Numbered from the stretch's first letter, positions 1-12,300 are shown. The stretch is DNA of 64,000 nucleotides from Brachynemurus nebulosus (GCA_035578155.1 JAPWDM010000044.1:880501-944500); one strand, 5' to 3'. The notes: generated from the sequence alone by a model not told the origin. Translations and numbers: made by a program.

Positions 1-902
1 AACTAAATTGACAGAAGTGTAATTTTACAAAATTTTATCTAAAGTTGCTGTCAATTTGGTGTAAAGTTACACTATTTGAATTATAAAATTACGATGAAGG
101 GGCTGTAAAATTACAATAAATATACTTTAGGTTACTTACAGAACAGGATTTAGAGATCTGTAATTTTACAAAAATCCATTTTACAGTACAGAAATTTACT
201 GGAAAAAAACTTCCAACGATTCTTACTGTAATTTTTTTTTGCTGTGTATTTCGGATAATCCCAATATTAAACAAAAATAACACAAAAAATTCAAACCATC
301 ATTTATTACGGTTTTACCCCGATACATGGACAAAACCGTATACTGTACTCAACACCGAAGAATCGGTTTAAATCATCTTAAGCCTTTACGCGTTGAAGAA
401 CCCAAATCATTTTTTTTGTTTGAATTTGTTGACTCAGTCTTGTATAATGTTCATTTTTGTTGACCTGACATATTCTAGCAGTTTTGAAGTACTCCATGGT
501 TCCACCAAATACAGTTTCAACGGCTTCTCATGTTATTCCAATCCCATTTTTTTTACTGGTAGTAGTAATTTTATGATTACGTGGCAGCTTTTTTGCAACT
601 AATAATAATAAAAAAATTAGTTTAGTTCATATTCATACGTCCAAGCCAAAATCATATATAGGCCGGTTTTACCCCGTCCGGTTTTTACCCGGAGACCTAT
701 GTATATAAACAGATAACTCACTACTACATATGCAAATCGGTTTTGCCGGAACAAATATTGTAAATTACGAGTAAATGCACACACTTTAACATAACTGATT
801 GGAGACTAACTTGTAGTACACATAAACTTAACTATTTTTCCTTGAATTTTCACAAAAATAAGATCAACTCTACCAAAATAACACTAAAATGAAATAGACT
901 AG
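1..902. other. AT-rich non-coding stretch
   Basis: No gene is visible. The first 250 bases carry several degenerate copies of CTGTAAAATTACA and its reverse complement (near 5-30, 60-125, 155-175 and 220-235), which may be the remnant of an inverted-repeat element. Two short blocks around 310-345 and 662-695 share GGTTTTACCCCG. The open frames here are short and unlike known proteins. Confidence 0.4.
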
Positions 903-1035
903 TGATCTGATTGAGAGAAAGAAAAATGCGTATGTATTGGTCACACAGATATAAAAAAAACATTAGGAATTTTTTAAGTAAACACATCATTATATATCGC
1001 GAGCTTAGTGTAACACTGTTCCATGTCGCCTTTTT
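903..1035 (-). repeat. Repeat copy without MITE (empty-site partner of 3311-3735)
   Basis: The reverse complement of this stretch matches 3311-3735 on both sides of the MITE found there. Shared blocks include the reverse complement of TATTGGTCACAC-type sequence and GCGAGCTTAGTGTAACACTG. Here the two blocks are joined by only a short TATATAATG-like spacer. In the other copy a 207-bp MITE plus about 100 bases of TA repeat sit at that point. The host repeat family itself is not recognised. Confidence 0.6.
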
Positions 1036-1440
1036 AAAATCTCGAGAAAAATGAGTTTGAAGTTTTGACATATTTTAAAATGTAATTTATACAATATGGA
1101 TTAATTTTAAGTAATGAAATTGTACTATATACATCTAATAATTAATAAATTGAAGCAGAAAATGAAAATAGTTGAAAAATTTTCTTGGAAAATGAAAATA
1201 AAAAAAACATAGCACTTTGGTATAACGTGATTCATTAGAAAAAATTATCAATTTTAACATAGAACTTTGATACATAATATAAAGTATAAATTTTTCTTGC
1301 AAAAACAAATAAATATGTAAATGTTCTTAAAAATAAATCGTCTTTACTTGGTTTAGACTTATTATCATTATTCTCTGTATTTTCCATTTTTGTTAAGTAT
1401 TTATTGTGGCAATCTATCGTCAACACTAACATGTAACTAA

Positions 1441-2916
1441 CAAGTAAAGGTTCCGAGGCCGAACCTATCGATTTTGATGAAACTTAAATAATATGTAGAA
1501 CACTAAAAACTAAGGGACACGTATTTTTTTTATCTGCGGAAAAGGGGTTTGAAGGGACGAAATCGCCCTTCAAAAATTGGGGTAAAAATTTATTTTTACA
1601 AATATCTCGAAAACAGTAAGAGGCAAAGCAAAAATTTAAATTGGCGATATCGCTCTTTTTTAAAAAGCTATCTGTTGATATGCAATTTGTTCAATTTACA
1701 TCAACAGGGGTGGTTGGGGGTTAATTTTGCAAAAAGGGGGTGAAAATTAAACAATATAAAAATTTTGTTTACAGATTTGAAATCTACGTCAAAAAATCGA
1801 ATTGACCTGTTTTTGCTCAATGTCCTAATATTAAGTCTAGGGGTAGTTAACTAGGGGGTGACTGTGTCGAATAGTCGTACTACTTGGGTAGTTTAAGAAG
1901 TTTTTCTTCATGGAAAATAGTTTAAGATATTTAGAATAACGTAGAAATGAAATTTTCGATTTCAAAATTCAGTTTGAGCAACATTGGAGAGGGGGTGAGT
2001 GACCTTCTTAAATTATATAAGTACTAGTTTACTAACACTCATTTTTACTATTAACACACTGACAGTGGGTAATAATGTCACAATAAGTGGTTCTGAAGTT
2101 GGATTATCGTATGTAAGGTTTTTATACGGTTTGTTTTTTAATGGACATTATAGTTTTCGTTATCGAAAATTATCGATACCAAAAGTAACGATATTTTGAA
2201 AATGAATGGAAACCTAATAAAAACCTTACGTACGATAGTCCAACTTCAGAACCACTTATTGTGACATTAGTACTCACTGTCAGTGTGTTAATAGTAAAAA
2301 TGAGTGTATGTAAACTAGTATGTAATTTAAGAGGGTGATTCACCCCCTCTCCAGTGAATTTTGAAACCGAGAATTTCATTTCTACGTTATTCTAATTGTC
2401 TTAAACTAGTTTCTATGAAGAAGAACTTCTTGAACTACCCAAGTAGTACAACTATTCGACACAGTCATCCCCTTGTTAACTACCCCTAGACTAAATATTT
2501 GGACATTGAGCAAAAACGAGTCAATTAGATTTTTTGACGTAGATTTCAAATTTGTAAACAAAATTTTTAAATTGTTTATTTTTCACCCCCTTTTTGCAAA
2601 ATTAACCCCCAACCACCCCTGCTGATGTAAATTGAACAAATTGCATATCAATAGATAGCTCTTTAAAAAAGAGCAATATCGTCAGTTTAAACTGTTGCTC
2701 GATCTCTTACTGTTTTCGAGATATTTGTAAAATTAAATTTTTACCCCAATTTTTGAAGGGCGATTTCATCCCTTCAAACCGTTTTTCCGCAGATAAAAAA
2801 AATACGTGTTCCTTAGTTTTTAGCGTTCTACAAGTTTGTGGAACTTGCAGAACACTAAAAACTCTTGTTCTAAGTATCATCAAAATCGATAGGTCCGGCC
2901 TCGGGACCTTTACTTG
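1441..2916. mobile_element. Foldback element FB1 with ~0.7-kb inverted arms
   Basis: The left arm (about 1441-2129) reads CAAGTAAAGGTTCCGAGGCC and the right arm (about 2216-2916) is its reverse complement along nearly its full length, with small indels. The 85-base loop contains CGTTATCGAAAATTATCGAT. The outer flanks are TAACTAA on the left and TAACTGA on the right, a possible 7-bp target duplication with one mismatch. There is no transposase frame. Short arm motifs (ATATCTCGAAAACAGTAAGAG-like, TCACCCCCT) recur in the foldback at 57554-59130 and near 62600, so the two are probably distantly related. The superfamily is unknown. Confidence 0.75.
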
Positions 2917-3310
2917 TAACTGACAATAATAAAAAAAACAACATATTATGGACGTTATGGACACCCAACACAACCAACACAATATTTGTTGTATGTGTTG
3001 TATTTAATAATTTAATAATAATATGTATAAAACTTCCAAAAAAGCAGATATAGACAAATTACAGTATATCAAAATACTATGTGAAACAATTAACAAATTA
3101 AACGAAAAAATAATTTAGAACATCCAAGTTCTATGTGAAACATAGAACTTTTAATAAAATTATTTGTACTTTTAGCAGATGGAACTTTGATGTTTTGTTG
3201 ATTTCTACCGTACTTTAAGGAATTTTGATTAAATTTAAATTTATATAGGTAGACAATAAAGTGGAGAACGCAAATATGTGAAAAAGTGCAAATCTCAAAA
3301 AAGTCGACAT
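2917..3310. other. AT-rich spacer
   Basis: There is no gene and no repeat that I can pair elsewhere in the window. Confidence 0.4.
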
Positions 3311-3344
3311 AGTACAGTGTTACACTAAGCTCGCGATATGTATA

Positions 3345-3656
<312 letters not shown>

Positions 3657-4143
3657 AGTTGTTTACGTTAAAAAAATTTTTTTTTTTATAATCGTGTAAC
3701 CAATACATACGCATTTTTCTTTCTCTTAATCAGATCAGCGGAGTATTTTGAAAACGTTTGTGCTTACCGCTGCAAGTGTTTGTTGACAAATAACTCTCAT
3801 TGGTGGACGCTGGTGAGCTTGCTCCGGAAATTTTAATAAAATAGCAAAAATAGACCTTCTATAGTGTTTTGCCCTGGTATACGATTTTATACACGTTTTC
3901 CCTACAAAATCTTTAAAAAAAACATACGTTAATCATACATCGACGTCTAATTGACGCACACTGTTTTAATATATACAAAACGACAGCAACTATAAACAAA
4001 ATTAATACGTTTTCTATGTTATCATAACCATTAAATTAGATAACAAAAATTTCAGAACAGAAAAGCAATGACAAGTTGTAGTACTGGAGCAGGTAGAGAA
4101 GTCCGTTCGTCATTTTGACGAGTACGTATGATTCTAGGGTTAA

Positions 4144-4547
4144 TAGTTGTGTTCCAGCATCTATTTTTGGACAAGTACAAAACAAGTTACGAATTTGTTT
4201 GTAACCATGCTAAAATACAAACAAGTAACGAACTTTTTTGTAATGTACAGGATGTACAGCGTGCTGGAACAGTTTAAATTCGTTTCTGACATTCTATAGA
4301 CTTTCACTTCAGTGCCTTGGTAACACTAATTACAATTCATTAAATAAACAATTGGACAACTTGTCCATTCAAAAGTCCGCTGACAATTCTAACAGTTAGG
4401 AACGAGTTGAAAACATGTCAAAAATGATGCTGGAACGTTGTACATTTTGTACAAAATGTACAAAATGTACATTTTGTTTTGCTGGAACAGTTTCGCATGT
4501 GCAAACAGTTTGCGGACTGTCAAACATGCGATGCTGGAACACAACTA
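4144..4547. mobile_element. MITE with 18-bp perfect terminal inverted repeat
   Basis: The left end TAGTTGTGTTCCAGCATC (4144-4161) is the exact reverse complement of 4530-4547. The core GCTGGAAC recurs inside at about 4260, 4429 and 4479, and the segment 4440-4475 is built from ACAAAATGT and its reverse. These could be subterminal binding sites. No frame looks like a transposase. The superfamily cannot be assigned because the duplication is not clear beyond TA-like flanks. Confidence 0.7.
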
Positions 4548-4617
4548 ATAAGATTACTACATTGTACATTTTAATAACTATACGGACAATGTCATGGGCA
4601 TAAACTATAGTTTAAAT

Positions 4618-5061
4618 TAGGGATGTAACGATATCGATCCCGATTCCGATATAATGGCCGATATAATCGGCAAGCCGATGTATCGGCATCGCCGACTACA
4701 ATACAGCCGATATCACACAGTTCCGAAAGCGAAAAATTGAAAAGAAATCTCAGGACTCCTACAAAATTATTTGCGTAACAGACTATCTGCAAATAAAACA
4801 GATAAAACTTTGCATTCTTAACAAAAATTTGCCAAAAGTAAACTTTAATTATCGGCTTTCTGCTGTATCGGTTCATTACTTTGTGTAATAAATAATTTCT
4901 TTGAATTTTGATTTGACTTTTTTTACACTTTTCACAAGGTCGAGTGTCTGTTAAATATATAGGTAAGTTTTATGCATATAAACGTCCGAGGTACATATAC
5001 TTTTATTATAATAATCGGTATCGGCATCGTATCGGCAAATTTAAATATCGTTACTTCCCTA
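4618..5061. mobile_element. Non-autonomous hAT-type MITE
   Basis: The element begins TAGGGATGTAACGATATCG and ends with the imperfect reverse complement CGATATTTAAATTT-side sequence closing in CGTTACTTCCCTA. The interior ends are dense in ATCGGTATCGGC-type sequence. The flanks are GTTTAAAT (4610-4617) and ATTTAAAT (5062-5069), an 8-bp duplication with one difference, as expected for hAT. The 444-bp interior does not encode a transposase. Confidence 0.75.
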
Positions 5062-5069
5062 ATTTAAAT

Positions 5070-6074
5070 TTAAGAGAATTATCTACGTATTTTTTACTTG
5101 CTATTTAATGAATTCAATAAAAAAATAAATCACCATAATTCCATTAATATTGTACCTTTAATTTTTATTTAATAAAACCTTTTTTTTTAATTTAATGAGT
5201 TTTATTGTTATATACACATACATATGTGTACATTAAAATTGTCCTAGGAAAGAATGAAAGAAAAATAGTAATAATAATAATTAATACATTTTTAATTTCC
5301 TAATCATTAGAACATTTTATTTTAATATTCAACTAATGTATTTTAAATTGATTTTTAAACAAAACAATATGTATTGCTTCTCATACATTGACATTTATTA
5401 GTGCACATTTACAACAATTATTATTCGACGTCATATACTAACAATAAGTTGAAAATGTATGAAATTAAATTAAATTTTAGTATACTAGCTTCCTTTTGTT
5501 GTAAATTGAACCACTTAAATTATGCTATTATCTATCTTGATGTAATGGTGGAAGTGTCGGGAAGTAATTTGTAACAACACGTATTTTCTACCCCTGCGTT
5601 CATTTCTGACTTACGATAATACGGTAAAACTATTTCAGAAAGAGTTCTCATTTCTTATGTTTTTGTGAATTTTAAACCATATACTTATACTTGAACAACA
5701 CTTAAACCAAATTATAAACGTATAAAAAATATCAGTGTTGACGTATCCCGCATAATTGACATGTTGATTTAAATGCGTTTCAGATGTATTTTTAAATGAA
5801 TCTCGAAAGCTAATTTAAATTTATTTTATATAAAACTATGTTTGAAATTTTAGTTGATGTTTGCATTGCATTGGAACAAAATAGGGACATTTGATTAGTA
5901 CTTTTATGTCTTAACTACATTCTGCTACTGCTAACTACAATCCGCTGGATAGGTTCTATTTTTTTCGTTTCCATTATATTTGGTTCAAATGTTTATAGTG
6001 GAAAATTGTTAGCTTTATACCTCGAGACACATTCACAGTGATCATTTTTTCTGTGTTTTTAGCTGTTCTGGCTT
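5070..6074. other. AT-rich spacer
   Basis: There is no gene, no terminal repeat pair and no long microsatellite. Only short, low-complexity open frames occur. Confidence 0.4.
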
Positions 6075-6284
6075 AGCTATTTCAGCATACTTCATTCAGC
6101 TATTACAGCGGCTTTCACAGTAAGACCGAGACTATGGCAAAAATTTGTTTTGAGGCCTCGAGAAAGCGAAAATAACCTTCAATAAAATTTGTATATACTA
6201 TAGCTCGCGCGCGATAACTATCGAATCAAGTATAAAATTTTTAGCAAATTTGACAGGAAGATCAACTTTTCACCCATTGTCCTA
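6075..6284 (+). repeat. F2 repeat copy, truncated by LINE insertion
   Basis: F2 is my label for a dispersed non-coding family: a block ending in CAGAAATTTGTTTTGAGG, then a TA tract, then CGCGATAACTCTCGAA and a tail ending GATGCTGCGACAGGAG. This copy has the first block, a short TATATACTATA remnant of the TA tract and GCGCGATAACTATCGAA, then stops at the poly-T of the LINE (6285). Other copies are at 26 and 31.9 kb (split), 33.6, 39.9, 47.3, 48.0 and 50.4 kb. Confidence 0.55.
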
Positions 6285-7006
6285 TTTTTTTTTTTTTTTG
6301 TCAAAATTGAAGTATTACTGCCGCTGGATGGAGCGGTCAGCAGTACTCGCGACATTGCCTACTAAGGGCATGCGCCACCATAACACAGTAAAGTTATAAA
6401 AACAACACATAAAGACAGGAACACATAAGTGCAATAGACCACATACACATAATAAAATCCAAAGATGAGCCCTGCCATCCCAGGGCTTCAAAAGGAGCAG
6501 ACAGTCTTTGGTGACGGTAAGCCCCGTGCTAGCCAGAGCGTCCTGTCACCAAGGCCTGAGGACCATCGCTGGGACTCTACCCTAGGTGTAAAAGGCCTCG
6601 GAGTGGAGGAAACAGACTAAAGAAACACATAGACAAAAATATGTACATCACAGAGCGAGATCACAGATAAAACTTATTACGTTACTGGGCAGCCACAGGC
6701 CACAGGCCGACAGGCCTGTCGAGCCATAAAAATAGGCCTATAGCGGCATAACAAAATATCACAAATAAGTAAAACAAATAATTTACCACCTCAGGTGTAA
6801 AGAGTCTTCGGTGGTACATCGTTAAAAAACAATAACAAAACAAAACAATACGTGTGAATAACAAACAGTACCACTAAAGGTGTAAAAGGCCCTTACTGGC
6901 ATAATAAAAAGACTAAAAGTACTTTGCCAGAGCAGTTGGAACAGGGAATAGTTAATAAATAAATGAGTGAAGACAAAACACAATATCATTTTAACATATA
7001 AAGATA
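6285..7006 (-). other. LINE 3' untranslated region and poly-A tail
   Basis: Reverse complement of the 3' end: it contains TATGCCGCTATAGG, CAGTAACGTAATAAG, CCACTCCGAGGCC, AAGCCCTGGGATGGCAGGGC (a self-complementary hairpin) and finally the poly-A. The same ordered blocks occur at 36470-37170 on the plus strand, so both belong to one LINE family or to a shared 3' end recognised by the same machinery. Confidence 0.75.
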
Positions 7007-7012
7007 AAAACG

Positions 7013-7038
7013 CCGTGAGCAGCGGGGCCCCATCACGG
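7013..7038 (-). other. Terminal stem-loop of Helentron-like copy A
   Basis: The stem CCGTGA pairs with TCACGG around a GC-rich loop. It lies 6-7 bases from the inferred element end. The same hairpin is at 30123-30148, 41077-41102, 43054-43081 and 51055-51080. Covariation is not assessable, but loop bases vary while the stem is kept. Confidence 0.7.
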
Positions 7039-8459
7039 TAGTCGAATTTTCCCCTTCATCTTCGGTATTGAATGTCTACAAGCGAAATGTGATTGAAAGT
7101 CTACAACCGAATTGTCATTTTGTTGGTTTCAAAACTGGTGATGAGTGTTCGGCTGATCGAGGCTTTAAAAAAAGGTTTTAAGTATTTAAGGGCTGTATCT
7201 CAGTAAATTTCAATTTTGTGCCGAAAACAGGTAGCAGAAAAAAAGCCAACACAATTCGTACGAGGACATTCCTGCCCATGTTTATCCGCTAATTGCCTTT
7301 ATGTTTTAGTTTTAAAAATTAAAAAAGGACCTTAAATAGTAAACTGGAAGGCCTTTATAAAGATATTTTTTCTTTCCAAAAAAATCCAAAATTTCTATTT
7401 TATAAATACTAAAAATCCAAAATTCCTAATTTATAAATAAACAGTGACTTTAATAACATTTTTAAATTACTTAATATGTATGTATTTTATTTGTCATAAA
7501 AGTAAGTTCACTTTTTTTTAAATTTTTTAAAATTACTATTCGCCTACTTGTATTTAGAATAAACATAATGCTTTTAAAACACATTTAACAATAGCATTCA
7601 ATTCCGATGTAAAAATGGGAGAAGTGGGGGGGAAAAGTGATGCGGACTCCCTACAAGGTACTAGCTGGATACTAACTGAATACACGTACAAAATTTCAGC
7701 CCTCTAGGTTTCCTTATGGAGTCTCTAGACGTGTTAGAAAACAAGCAAAAAAATTAAGGAAATATTGGCGTAAAAATCGTGGGGGTAAGGGTTAAAAGTT
7801 GAAACCTCCAAAAAACAGTGTCTGGCTATTAGCTTAACCTGTACACCAAATTTCAGCCCTCTAGGTTTATTTGGGGAGATTTTGACCCGAACGAAACTGT
7901 TAAAAAACAAGAAAAATCATGTTCTTTTGGGTATAAAAATGGTGGGGGTAGGGGTTAAAAGTCGAGCCCTCTAGGTTTATTCGGGTGACCTGTGCGAGTG
8001 GTACAAACTTCGAAGACGTCGAAAATGCATGCAATTGTAGCTTAAAAATGAGGTGGGTGGAGGTAAAATATTAAAACCTCCAAAAAGCACAACCTAGGTA
8101 CGAACTTTATCAACACACCAAATTTCAACCCTCTATGTTAATTCTGGGGGGCTGGGGGCCTGTTAGATCCAGCGAAAATCGTTTTTCCCCCTCTACTCCC
8201 ACCATATCATCCTAGGAAGCTGAATTTTGGATATGTTGTAGATAATTGACCGAAACATTATTTTAAAAAAACCGGTTTGGAAAAGTTTTATTGCTTTTCC
8301 GCCCCCCACCACCCCCTTAAAGGTCAGGTCAGAAAAAAAATTTGCCCAAAATTTGACCCCACTTTGATAGTATGAGGTGCCTCGAAAATGAGCCTCATTT
8401 ACCAAATTTCATCTCTTAACTTCCATAGGGGGGCCCTACACAAATTAAAAGGTGGCGGG

Positions 8460-8462
<3 letters not shown>

Positions 8463-8524
<62 letters not shown>
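8463..8524. repeat. (TA)n microsatellite in Helentron-like copy A
   Basis: About 31 TA units, at the same internal position as in copies B, C2 and D. Confidence 0.95.
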
Positions 8525-8528
<4 letters not shown>

Positions 8529-8828
8529 CATTTTTTTTTCTACATATTCGTGTTCTACGGGTCCGAAAACGGATAGCGCCCCTACTCTCGCCTCTCGCAG
8601 CTCTTATCGTATAGACTGTATAAGTCTAATTTTTCGGAGAAAATTCGACTAAAAACGTTGCTGGAAATAAAATTTACTGTCGGGGGAGAATCAAGAGACG
8701 ACTTTCTAAAATTTAGAGATGTAATGCCCCTAAAGCTTCTGAAGAAGATGCAAATTTCGACGAATTTCAAGCATCTTTCTTTCAGAGGCAGCATCATAAC
8801 TTCGTGCTTTGGCTACATTATTTGGGAG

Positions 8829-11800
8829 CTACAACCTTTGGCGCAATGGCTCAAGGATTACACATTCCTCAACTATATGCCTCACGGTCAGCGCCGTCCC
8901 GTAGGCGGTATATCTTGGCTGATCCTCACCGGCGAGAAGATGACGGTGTGTTAACGCCGTGTGACCCAAGCGTAAACTCGTCAGGGCCACACTTTCTCGC
9001 CGGCTCAGATTTACAGGTGCCGGAGTTCTTGAAACCTCAGGTTTCATCTGTCTGAGCTCTGCTGTGAAGTCGGTGAGTTCATTACCAAATATCCCCACTT
9101 GCCCGGGAAGCCAGGAGAAGGTGATAAGCTTCTGCCGGAGCATGTAAAGACACGTTAAAATGTTTAAAATGTGGCAAATCGCTTACAACGCGCTCAATAA
9201 GTCAGAGCAAATGAGGAATGCGCTGTCTTCGGATGTTTCACAGAATCGCAGGGCTTACAAAATCGCAAATAATTCCGCACTATATGCAGTGGCCTGGAGA
9301 GAAAGTGACCAAGCGTGAAGATCGTCACAAATGGCGATGGCACGTCCCACACCCCTAGTTGTTTTGGAACCATCTGTGTATATGCAGAGAGAGTTAAATT
9401 CGCTAATAATCTGTTAGAAGCGGGATCAGTATTCAAATGAACTGGTCTCCTTCTTGATGAGACCAGTCAGGTAGAAGCGATACCTTACTTTAGGGACCAG
9501 CCAAGAAGGTACTTCCATAGGACATTTGGGAAGTACCCTTGCGAACTGTAAGTGCAGACTCTCTAATAACTCCTGCGTTCGAACGGCCACTGGTCGACTT
9601 TTGGTGGGACGTCGACCATAGGGTCCCTGTAAACGGTATCTAAATTGAGCCGGGTGGTTTATATGTGATGGTGTTGCATAAACCCCCGCTGCATAATTGA
9701 GCAAGATGGTCACGTTCCCAGAGGCTCATAGAAGGGCTCATCCGAAATGCTCCCGTAACCAGTCGTATGCCTGCATGGTGAACAGGATCTAGAAGAAGAA
9801 GCGTAGACGCCCGGGCGGAGGAGTAAGCAATGCTGCCGTAATCAATCTTAGTCAGAACTAGCAATTGATACAGGCGAAGCAACGACTCCCGGCCCGCACC
9901 CACGATACACCTACCAAACACTTAAGCATGTTTATTGTCCTGCGACAACTCGCAGCTAAGACTTGAAAGTGTGGGCGCCACGTAAGTTGTTTATCAAATA
10001 TAAATACTAGAAACCTGACGCTATCAACGCACTGGAGACTGGATCCTTTCAATGTGAGGACGGGATCCGGATGTGCGCTGGGTTTTCTGCAGAAGTGAAC
10101 CACCGATATTTAATGTGGAGAAAAACGAAAACCAAGAGCTTCTGCAGAAGTTACCACTTCGCTGATACCTTGTTGAAGCCGTTGTTCGATATCCTCAATG
10201 GAATCGGCTCCATAAAATATGATGAGGCCGTCAATGTACAAGCAACGACGAATTAGGGCTGAAGCTGCAATATGAATGAGTGCAATGGAAAACAAGATGA
10301 TACTAATAGTGGAGCCTTGAGAAACACCTTTCTTCACCAGTGGGCCTCAGACTCATTGTCAATGTCACCTACCCAGACATGAAAAAAACGGTCAGTCAGA
10401 AATCTTTTTACGAACTGAGGGAGGTTACCTCTTAAACTCCAGTCCTGCAGCTGCTTGAGAATGGCATACCTGCAGGTCATATTATAAGCTTTCTTCAAAT
10501 CGAAAACACAGCCACAAGGCGTTTTCGTTGGAGAAAGGCTTCGTGACTGGCATTCTCGAGGCGAACCAGATGATCCGTAGTCGAATGGTTTCGGTGAAAC
10601 TCACAGGTATGAGATTGTGGGATTCCAGCCACTAGACGGGACGACTGTTCACCATTTTTTCCAATATTTTGCCGAAACAGCAAATCAAGGATATTGGTCG
10701 GTAGCTAGATAGTTGCGATGAATCTTTACCTTCTTTCAGTAGCGGAATGGTAGTAACTTCCCGCCACTGTTGAGGATAAACGCCTTGCCTAAAAATTTCG
10801 TTGTAAAGATCCAGTAACCTACAATTATCAGGATAAGGCAGGTTCCGGATCATGGCCTAGGGGATCTTATCAGGTCCAGGGGAGGTGTCCCCAGATCCGC
10901 GAAGCGCCACTAGTAATTCTTGCATAGAAAACGATAAGTTGTATTGGAGGGATTCATCAGAGAAATGTTCCGACCGTCAACGATGAGAAGGGAGGGCATG
11001 GGTGAACGGGAGGATTTTTTTATAATGGTTCTCACCTTTCTCCATACCGCTGAGGTTGTGGTGGAGGTATTAATGGCCAAAACATATTGCTCCCATGATA
11101 TCCTCGTCTGTTCTTTTATTGTGCGTTTATAGCGTGCTTGCGCACGCTTGTAGGCTATCGGAGCTTCCTGCGTGTGGTGACGTCTGAGTTCGTGGTACGC
11201 CCGCTTTTTCTCTGTAACTACTACACTCACGACTTCATTCCACCATGGTAAGCGAGGTTTAGCTGGAATGCTGGACGACATAATTATACTCTTATGTGCT
11301 GCTTCAATGACACTGGAGGAAATTTTTCTACGTCTCCAGTCAGTTTCGGAGTACGGAATGAATCGATGTACATATCCAAGTTAGCCTAACGGAGACGCCA
11401 TCTCGCTGAAGACGAATATGGAGTCATCGGCGTGGTACTCTTTAGGATTATTGGTAAATGGTCGCTACTGTATGAGTCTGACGCCAGCGTCCACTCAGAA
11501 TGGTGTGCCATAACCGGTGAGCCAAGCGATAAGTCCATAGCCGACAACTCACAGCAGGTTCTTGTATTAATGAAAGTGCCATCACCGGTATTTAACAATA
11601 CCGCTTCAGATTCATCTAGAAACCGTTCGATGAGCCTTCCATGGGGATCTCTTGTGTTACAGCCCCACATAGGGCTGTGAGCACAAGTATGGATGTGATA
11701 ACTGCAATGTAAGCTCGGTCAAATCTTCGACATTCCAATCGAAGTCTGGTAGATAGACCGAGCATGCTGTAAATTGGGGCGGTTTTAAAAATTATACTGC

Positions 11801-12050
11801 AACTGCTTGTAGGAGGGTGGTCCCGGAAGGAGACGCCATCCTTGGTTAAGATGGCAACACCCCCCTCGCCCTGATGTCTGGCTGTATGTCGTGCCGGCGG
11901 ACTTGATGGTATTTGATAGTAAATTGTTCCGCCGGCTTTTAAATATGTCTCTTGGAGGCACACGCACATGGGCGTGTGTTCAGCCAGAAGCATCTGCAAT
12001 TCACAATAATGGTGCTTAACACCATTACAGTTCCACTGTACGATAGCCAT
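8829..12050 (-). pseudogene. LINE ORF2: endonuclease, reverse transcriptase and RNase H (broken)
   Basis: ORF2 of an I-like LINE nicks the target, copies its RNA into DNA at the nick and removes RNA. From the N-terminus: an APE-type endonuclease (12050-11386; QWNCNGV near the start, LQET, and SSDHLPI near the end); a linker with PWWN (11281-10910); reverse transcriptase (about 10853-10110; YRPISL, the QGSTIS block, and YIDGL where the YxDD catalytic motif is expected); a post-RT region (10103-9426); and RNase H (9143-8829; WLPGQVGIFGNELTD) followed by a zinc-knuckle-like tail. Frameshifts and stops break it into at least eight open pieces. The second aspartate of the RT active site is glycine, so the enzyme could not be active even if the frame were intact. 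The ORF1-ORF2 order and opposite-strand poly-T agree with a minus-strand element. Confidence 0.85.
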
Positions 12051-12107
12051 TCTTCTTACTACTTGCGTTGCTCCCTAGGAAGTACGGCTACTTCCTAGGT
12101 TTCCCCT

Positions 12108-12300
12108 TTAGCCAGCCTTTCTTTTTTTTTTTAATAACTCGTACTTCGGCGTCCGAGTTATCGGACTCTGTGGCCGAGGTATTCGTCTACTCTTCGGACA
12201 TCAGGCGCATAATACCCGAAGGTACCGACGCTGTGGGGGGCGACATATCCTTCCGCCCTTGCTGTGACGTCTTCTAGGCGGTGACTTCTTTGGTGACTGT
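12108..12300 (-). pseudogene. LINE ORF1 C-terminal tail (fragment)
   Basis: A minus-strand frame ending at 12108 reads TESDNSDAEVRVIKKKRKAG before its stop. It is an acidic-then-basic tail that lies just upstream of ORF2, where ORF1 (RNA-binding gag-like protein) should end. An in-frame TAG interrupts it seven codons earlier, and further upstream only frameshifted basic sequence is seen. The rest of ORF1, including any zinc knuckles, is missing. The assignment rests mainly on position. Confidence 0.45.

Larger units (their letters stand above)
7007..8655 (-). mobile_element. Helentron-like non-autonomous element, copy A
   Basis: Read on the minus strand, it starts TTTTAGTCGAATTTTCTCCG, has a (TA)n tract about 130 bases in, a long non-coding core with repeated CCTCTAGGTTT phrases, and ends with AAATTCGACT-like sequence followed by a hairpin (stem CCGTGA/TCACGG) and GCGTTTT. 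A pair of subterminal inverted repeats, an internal microsatellite and a terminal 3' stem-loop are the layout described for HINE/DINE-1 type Helentron derivatives. There is no Rep/helicase frame. This copy lies inside the LINE 3' part. It is near-identical to copy D at 51047-52744. Confidence 0.7.
6285..12300 (-). mobile_element. Degenerate I-like LINE (non-LTR retrotransposon), minus strand
   Basis: Read on the minus strand, the element runs from an ORF1 tail (~12.1-12.3 kb), through endonuclease, reverse transcriptase and RNase H (12050-8829), to a 3' untranslated region that ends in a poly-A tail (poly-T at 6285-6299). A Helentron-like element (7007-8655) interrupts it between the RNase H and the distal 3' region. 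The 3' region is shared with the non-autonomous element at 35331-37171, which supports joining the two halves into one LINE. The APE endonuclease plus RNase H combination fits the I group. The 5' end is not clear and no target duplication could be matched, so it is probably 5' truncated or rearranged. Confidence 0.75.

Noticed and set aside
8193..8954. Overlapping open frames in the Helentron-like copy and LINE 3' boundary
   Set aside because: They cross an element junction (8655/8656) or a TA tract, so they cannot be one gene.
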